The notes below the pieces were generated by a model, which was given only the letters and a program-made list of their open reading frames with translations, was not told the origin of the DNA and did no database searches. Below, one piece after another: positions 58,888 to 64,000 of a DNA stretch of 64,000 bases. The position numbers were made by a program, and so were the translations under genes. Every line of letters starts with the position of its first letter. The first letter of the stretch is position 1. The stretch comes from Pleurostoma richardsiae (taxonomy: Eukaryota; Ascomycota; Sordariomycetes; Calosphaeriales; Pleurostomataceae): contig JANBVO010000020.1 of NCBI GenBank assembly GCA_030052745.1, positions 248,001-312,000 of the forward strand. Direction: 5' to 3'.

Positions 58888-60645
58888 TTATGCTTGTCTT
58901 AGCCACCTCCTCCTGATCAGATAGAAGATTAACCCGATGAGCCACAGCACCACCAGAACGAGAGCCGGGATCGGCGCGAACATTGCGCCCCGAACCACGA
59001 CGAAGCCGCTGACGATGGCGAAGATGGCCGGCACCAGGATGAAGGGTTTGTATGGCCGGCGGAGATCGGGCTCTCGGAACCGCAGGATGACCGCACCCAG
59101 GACGGTGAGGAAGAAGAACGGGTACTCGCCAAGGCCGTTGAAGGTGAGCAGGTCGCGGAAGTTGCCGAAGAGGATGTACAACGCAGTCAGTATGGTCGAG
59201 AGGATCAGCGCGTTGTGAGGCGCGTCGGACGTTGAGGGCGCCGAAGGAGCCGGCGAGCCCTCTTCCGCCGGGTCGGAATGTGGCTTCCGCTCCTTGATGC
59301 CGGCGTATCCGACGAAGCTTAAGAACCGCGGGAGCCAGCCCGTGTTCGCCGCGGCGACGGCCATGCGGCCTGCGACGAAGGAGCTGCCTAACAGAGAGCC
59401 GGCGACGACCAGGCAGATCAGGATGGCTGCCACGATTCCGGCGCCGCGTCCCAGGAGTCGGGTGATTGCAGTCTACCCCGAAAGAGATCAATACCAGGAG
59501 CATCGGTTGGTTGAGGTGCTAGAGACTTACCACGGCAACACTATCCGTGGTCGACACAACGTTCCACGGAAGCAGAATGTAGTAAGCCGCATTCGCAGTA
59601 ATAAAGCAGATGACGATAGTGGGAAGCGCGGTGTTGATGGCGAGGGGCAGCTGCCGCGCTGGCGCTGAGAGTTCCGCAGAGATGTAGATCGCCTTTCGTT
59701 CATCAGCTGTCGAAAGCCCGGCAATGAAAATGAGGCCGGCTGCTTACCTTATCCCATCCCGAATACGCCCATAGCGCTGCGTAGAGAGCTGCCGAGTAGT
59801 GCCCGAGCATCTCCCAGCTACCCAGCTCTCTCCAATCAATCCTGCTCCCGTCGGGCGCGAAGCTGTCCCGGAACCCGAACCACGGCTTCTGGTACCAATC
59901 CCTGCCTCCGACGGTGTCCCAGTTCGGGTGTGAGACCTGGCTGATGACGACCGCCAGGCCGGCGATCACAATCCCAGCGATGGTGACGAACTTGGTAGCG
60001 ACAAAGAAGTTGTTCAGGCTCGTGCTGGCCTTGGTGCTGATCGAGTTGGCCAGGTTGATGAGCAGCACGACGAGCACGGAAAGCAGCTTGTGTCCGATAC
60101 TCCCGCCCTGGTCGGTGACACCGGCAGCGGAGTAGATGCTCTCCACAAAGACGATGCCGAGGATCGCGAGCGTCGCCGGCATGACGGCGACGACCCACGT
60201 CCAGGCCGCCAGGAAGCCAAACACGTGGCCGTAAATGCGCCGCAGATACGGCTGCACGCCTCCTGGAAACGATGTGAGCCCGGTCAACGAGACACTGTTG
60301 TATATAGACACGGCAGGACTCACCTTCGCCTGGGATAGCAGTGCCCAGCTCAGCCAGGGTAGTCGCCCCCGTCCACGCCAGAAGGCCGCCGACCAGCCAC
60401 ACGACCAGCGCGACACCCGGAGACGGGACATTGGTGTCGATGGCGCCGGGAGACGTGAAGACGCCGCTTCCGATGACGATGCTTATGATGATCGCGAAGG
60501 CCTCGAGGGCGCCTAGATTGCGCTTGAAGGTCCCACTTCCCTCTGGGACCTCGGCCTCATCTGACGCGGCGCCATAGTCGGGTTCCCGCAGGTCCGCAAG
60601 AAGCGGCGTCGCGGAGTCGCCAGCAGCCTGACCGTTAGTCGCCAT
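58888..60645 (-). CDS. Amino-acid permease, LAT/APC family
   Basis: Exons 60645-60324, 60262-59748, 59692-59531 and 59472-58888 give 527 residues with about 12 membrane helices. The first helix signature is AFAIIISIVIGSGVFTSPGAI, the APC-family unwound GSG motif, followed by WTGATTLAELGTAIPGEGG. Further helices include LLSVLVVLLINLANSIS, FITANAAYYILLPWNVV and ALVLVVLWLIGLIFYLI. The order and the GYSGWDKAIYISAEL-type junction (AYSGWDK|AIYISAEL) match fungal low/high-affinity methionine and LAT-type transporters. Plasma-membrane uptake of a neutral amino acid is probable. Introns are 55-61 bp. The cytosolic N-terminus is acidic with Ser/Thr/Asp. Confidence 0.9.
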
Positions 60646-61232
60646 CGTCCACGAGAAGGCAGCGACGGCGCAGTTGTTCTCGATTTTGTTGTAGAGTGAG
60701 TCAAGCTGTACGCCGTAATCGCGCAGTATTTACGAGACATCACGCAATCTGCGGGGCTGCTACTCGCTGACCCTAACCCTGATCTGATTGACGGTTCTCC
60801 AGTTCTCGGAATCAAGTGCTAAAGATAGCTTAGATAGGAGGCGACGCAGTATTATAGCCGGACAGACTTTAGATTTCCGACTATGACTCAGACTTTCTGG
60901 AAAGTTTTAAGGACTTGGTCAAGCAAGAATGTATATTTCGCGGTCCGGATTTCTCTAGTCGCCTCAACAGAATTCGCATTGAGCATCTAACGCTCTCTAA
61001 TCTGTATGTCTCCCATGTCTTTTGATGACCCTTTGCAATGCAAAGAAGGCTTGAACCTCAAGCTGCTGTTAGAGAGGCAATGAGGCCATTGACATGGTTG
61101 TTATTTTTCCTCAAATGCACGCGTAAACGATAACTAAAGTGAAATTGGCAGCGAGCAAGTCGCCAATGCCAACGACTACCCGCTCGTCAGGTTCCCTTGC
61201 GGAGGAGATGTACGAAAAATGTACTCACTTTT
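60646..61232. other. Intergenic, permease promoter / AdSS 3' side
   Basis: No motif-bearing frame; AT-rich around 60,840-61,140. Confidence 0.45.
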
Positions 61233-63040
61233 CTATCGGGAGATCATGTCGTCCCGCGCAGCTGCAACATCATAGTCAGTATTCCCAATCCATCGCCAGA
61301 ACCTTAGAGGGGTTCTGGAAAGTCTCTGCTAGGTCAAGGGGGTTGGGAAAGATGCTTACGGCCAGTTCCTATCCAAGCAACGGGCACACCGGTAAAGTCC
61401 TCGATGAACTTGATGTATGTCTGCGCTTGCTTCGGCAAGTCCTCCTGCACGGTGTTAGCGATGAACCAGTTTTGAATCGTGCTGAAACAAGACTCCTACG
61501 AATTTCTTGATCGCTGTGGTCGGCGTCTGCCAGCCCTCAAAGTCGCGGTAGACGACATCGCACTTCTCAAGGAAGCTGAGATCCGCGGGGAAGTGGTCGA
61601 GCTCTTCACCGGTTTCGGGGTTCTTGTAGGCCACAGCGACCTTGATGACCGGGAAAGTGTCGAGAACGTCGAGCTTCGTTAAGTTCAGAGCGGTGTAGTG
61701 GTTGACGGCGGTCGAGTACTTCAGGACCACCAGATCAAGCCATCCACATCGGCGTTTTCGGCCCGTAGAGACGCCCCATTCCCGGCCGATCTCTTGGAGT
61801 TTTGAACCCACCTCACCGACATCCTCAGTCTTGAAGATGCCTTCTCCGACTCTGGACTGCATATGATACCTGAATCAGTCTCGTAACGCAAATGATAGTT
61901 GAACAGACTCGTCTAAGGGCTCTAGGGAAGGACATACCGTGTAAGCCTTGACGACGCTGATGCAGATTAGCTTTAGCTCCAAGTGTCTGCAAGTATTGAG
62001 GTAAAAACCAACCCAATGATGTCCCTAAAAGCGAGCTGTGGTGAGCGAGTATTCGACGTTGACAAGTCGGTGTATGATTCAAACTTACTTGATCTTCCTG
62101 GGACTTATAGCCAGTCCGGTGAAGACACCACCCAGACCAGTGTTACTGCTGGTAACATATGGGTATGTGCCGTAGTCAATGTCCAACATCAGCGCATTCG
62201 CGCCCTCAACGAGGATCTTGGCACCGCGGTCCTGCGCATCCTTCATGTACTTGACAGCGTCGACGCAAAACGGGGCGAGCGTCTTGCGGTACTCGCGGAA
62301 GCGGCCAATCTCCTCCTCAACGTCATACTCGAGCAGGTCGCCGAAGCGCTTCTTGTAGCCAGCGGCCAGGTTGCGCAGCTTGGTCTCGAACTGCTCCTGG
62401 TTGAAGATCTCATGGACCCGGATGCCGTTCCTAGCCGCCTTTGTGGCGTAAGAGGGTCCAATGCCACGGCCCGTCGTGCCAATCTTCTTGCCCGCGAGCT
62501 CGGCCTCCTCCAGGCCGTCGACACGGGCGTGAAGGGTGAGGTTGACCTGAGCGCGGTCGCTGACGAGCAGGCGCTTGCTGGCGTCCTTCAGCCCCTTCTC
62601 CTCCACAGCCCTCAACTCCTTGAAGAATGCCTCGGCGTTGAAGACAACACCGGACCCGATGAGGTTGATGCAGTTGGGGTTAATCAGGCCCGAGGGCAAG
62701 AGGTGAAAGCTGCGAGATGTGTGAGTCATCGCTCACACAGACTCGATGAGCGGCGCTCTTTCTTACCTGTAGGAAACGCCATTGGCACTGAACTCGACGG
62801 TCAGCATGCAGTCCTAGACCCCAATTCCATCTCGAGGATACGTACACGACAGAGTGGCCTGCGTTGTGGCCGCCAGCGGCTCGGGCGCAAATCTCTGCCT
62901 CCTGGCAGAGAATATCGCTCAGCTTCCCCTTGCCCTCATCTCCTAGAAGCAGTTTGCCGTATTAGTGCTGGGAGATTCCTCGCCGAGAAGGGCGCGAGAG
63001 CACACTTACCCCACTGAGAACCCAAGATGATGGATGCCAT
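61233..63040 (-). CDS. ade12: Adenylosuccinate synthetase
   Basis: Nine exons: 63040-63010, 62942-62846, 62787-62767, 62709-62089, 62024-62013, 61956-61938, 61856-61501, 61445-61360 and 61261-61233; 423 residues. The enzyme joins IMP and aspartate with GTP to form adenylosuccinate, the first committed step to AMP. Motifs appear in order: [17 protein letters not shown] (P-loop with catalytic Asp), [10 protein letters not shown] (His), [63 protein letters not shown] and [14 protein letters not shown]. The run SPRKIKDIIGVVKAYTSRVGEG is only obtained by splicing exons of 12 and 19 nt. Total length and phase agree. Introns are 55-98 bp. The start ATG is directly before [11 protein letters not shown]. 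Confidence 0.94.
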
Positions 63041-64000
63041 GTTCGAAGCAGTCCGGCACACGAAGACGCGGTCGGAGGTGTGATGCGGGCGACGGACGGC
63101 GGAGAAAATTTTGTAGACACGGCGTTCCTAGCGCCGAGGGTCGGAGCGGCTGAATGGGGTTTTCCTTGGTGGCCAGCTGCCTGCCAGTGCCTGCCAGGTG
63201 ATCCGGCCGGAGGCGCCCGGCCCCACCCACTCCGTCACGGGCCGGAAGGGAAAAGCCCTTTCACCCTTCCCATCGCCCTCCCCAGCACCATTTGACTTCT
63301 TGGGGCCTTAGAAAGTCTCCCTGCTTTGCTGCGCTGTATGTTTCTGATCTTGACTGCCTGTTTCGTTTGCCTCTAGCCCCCAACGCCTTACGAATCGTGG
63401 CCGAACCGTCCAGTCACATGTGGCCGTAGACGTTTTCGATCAAGCCGAGTCCCAGATACGGAGCCGTTATCCCTTCCTCTCAGGGTATCCTGTCTGTATC
63501 CTACAGGCTGACGAGGATATTCTCTTGCTAAGCGGATTTCGGGAGACATGAATCACTCCGCACGGCCATTACCCGGAACCAAATTGCCGAGGAGCTTCGG
63601 CTTCGGCCAGTCGGAATCATGATGCCGCCGAGGACCCAGCGTGAGTGACCGACCCGTAGACTAAACATAGACAGGCTTAGCAGATGTGGGAGACAGCTGC
63701 AGTAGTCTGCCTGCCTTTTGAGTCCGAGCAACGTCGCCCCCCCCACCTACCTACTAGGCTACTATGTAGGCAATCCACCCACTGGAACCATCGCCTGGCC
63801 CGCGTCCTGTCGCTGTGAGACATGTCTCAACGGGGCGCCGGCTATCCGCACCCCTTTTCGCGGCGGCGTCCAAAGTGGCTGGCTTTCAGCAGCGAAGGGA
63901 TGGATAGTTGACGGCCCACCGCGCCGATCAGTGTGCCTGTGTACCTGACAGGTGCAGGAACACGACCGATAAGCCGGCTCGCCGTGGATTCGCGGCGAAC
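63041..64000. other. Upstream region of adenylosuccinate synthetase, right edge
   Basis: No gene recognised. GC-rich at 63,190-63,260. Presumed promoter of the synthetase gene on the minus strand; short frames to the right edge carry no motif. Confidence 0.45.

Noticed and set aside
51763-60645. A secondary-metabolite cluster formed by P450, kinase, P450 relic and permease
   Set aside because: No polyketide synthase, peptide synthetase or terpene cyclase is present within the window, so a cluster cannot be claimed.
1-64000. Search for retroviral, LTR or Polinton-like elements and for CRISPR arrays
   Set aside because: No reverse transcriptase, integrase, capsid or polymerase motif and no direct terminal repeats were seen. 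A CRISPR array is not expected in a fungal chromosome, and the satellite has no spacers.

Overview
The window looks like chromosomal DNA of a filamentous ascomycete (Pezizomycotina, most likely a Sordariomycete; the class is inference). Nearly every gene is cut by short 45-100 bp GT..AG introns. The gene set includes fungus-typical items: translation elongation factor eEF3, a LaeA-like methyltransferase, a pisatin-demethylase-like P450, a NO VEIN/sacsin-like ATPase, a LAT-type amino-acid permease and a CsbD-like stress protein. I joined exons by eye from splice consensus, reading frame and family motifs, so exon edges may be off by a base or two.

Layout. 1-8.6 kb: the 3' end of an unknown gene, SPT3 (SAGA subunit), a LaeA-like methyltransferase with many small exons, and a 1,481-residue HSP90-like-ATPase/NOV_C protein. 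10.4-15.3 kb: a zinc alcohol dehydrogenase, a DUF676-type serine hydrolase with a membrane segment, and a CsbD/hmp1-like stress protein with two CRE-like sites upstream. 17.7-21.3 kb: eEF3. 21.7-23.3 kb: a fold-back (long inverted repeat) DNA element whose arms carry a 12-bp satellite. 23.5-27.6 kb: a D-2-hydroxyacid dehydrogenase and a secreted S41-type peptidase. 29.5-37.7 kb: an undescribed HEXXH metallopeptidase-like protein, a macro-domain protein and glutaminyl-tRNA synthetase. 38.2 kb: tRNA-Pro(CGG) with an intron. 39-41.3 kb: two small Cys/coiled-coil proteins. 41.9-44 kb: a secreted amidase-family protein. 46.4-51 kb: TatD-type hydrolase and a DUF4140/DUF4139 (MuiA-like) protein. 51.8-60.6 kb: a P450, a large kinase with a disturbed C-terminal part, a relic P450 and an amino-acid permease. 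61.2-63 kb: adenylosuccinate synthetase with microexons.

Housekeeping genes (SPT3, eEF3, GlnRS, AdSS, TatD, tRNA-Pro) alternate with accessory genes (LaeA-like, P450s, S41 peptidase, amidase, kinase). I see no secondary-metabolite core enzyme and no operon-like unit. The most unusual items are the fold-back element, the ATPase plus nuclease-like NOV_C protein, the hidden HEXXH protein and the decaying kinase. I found no retroviral or LTR element.
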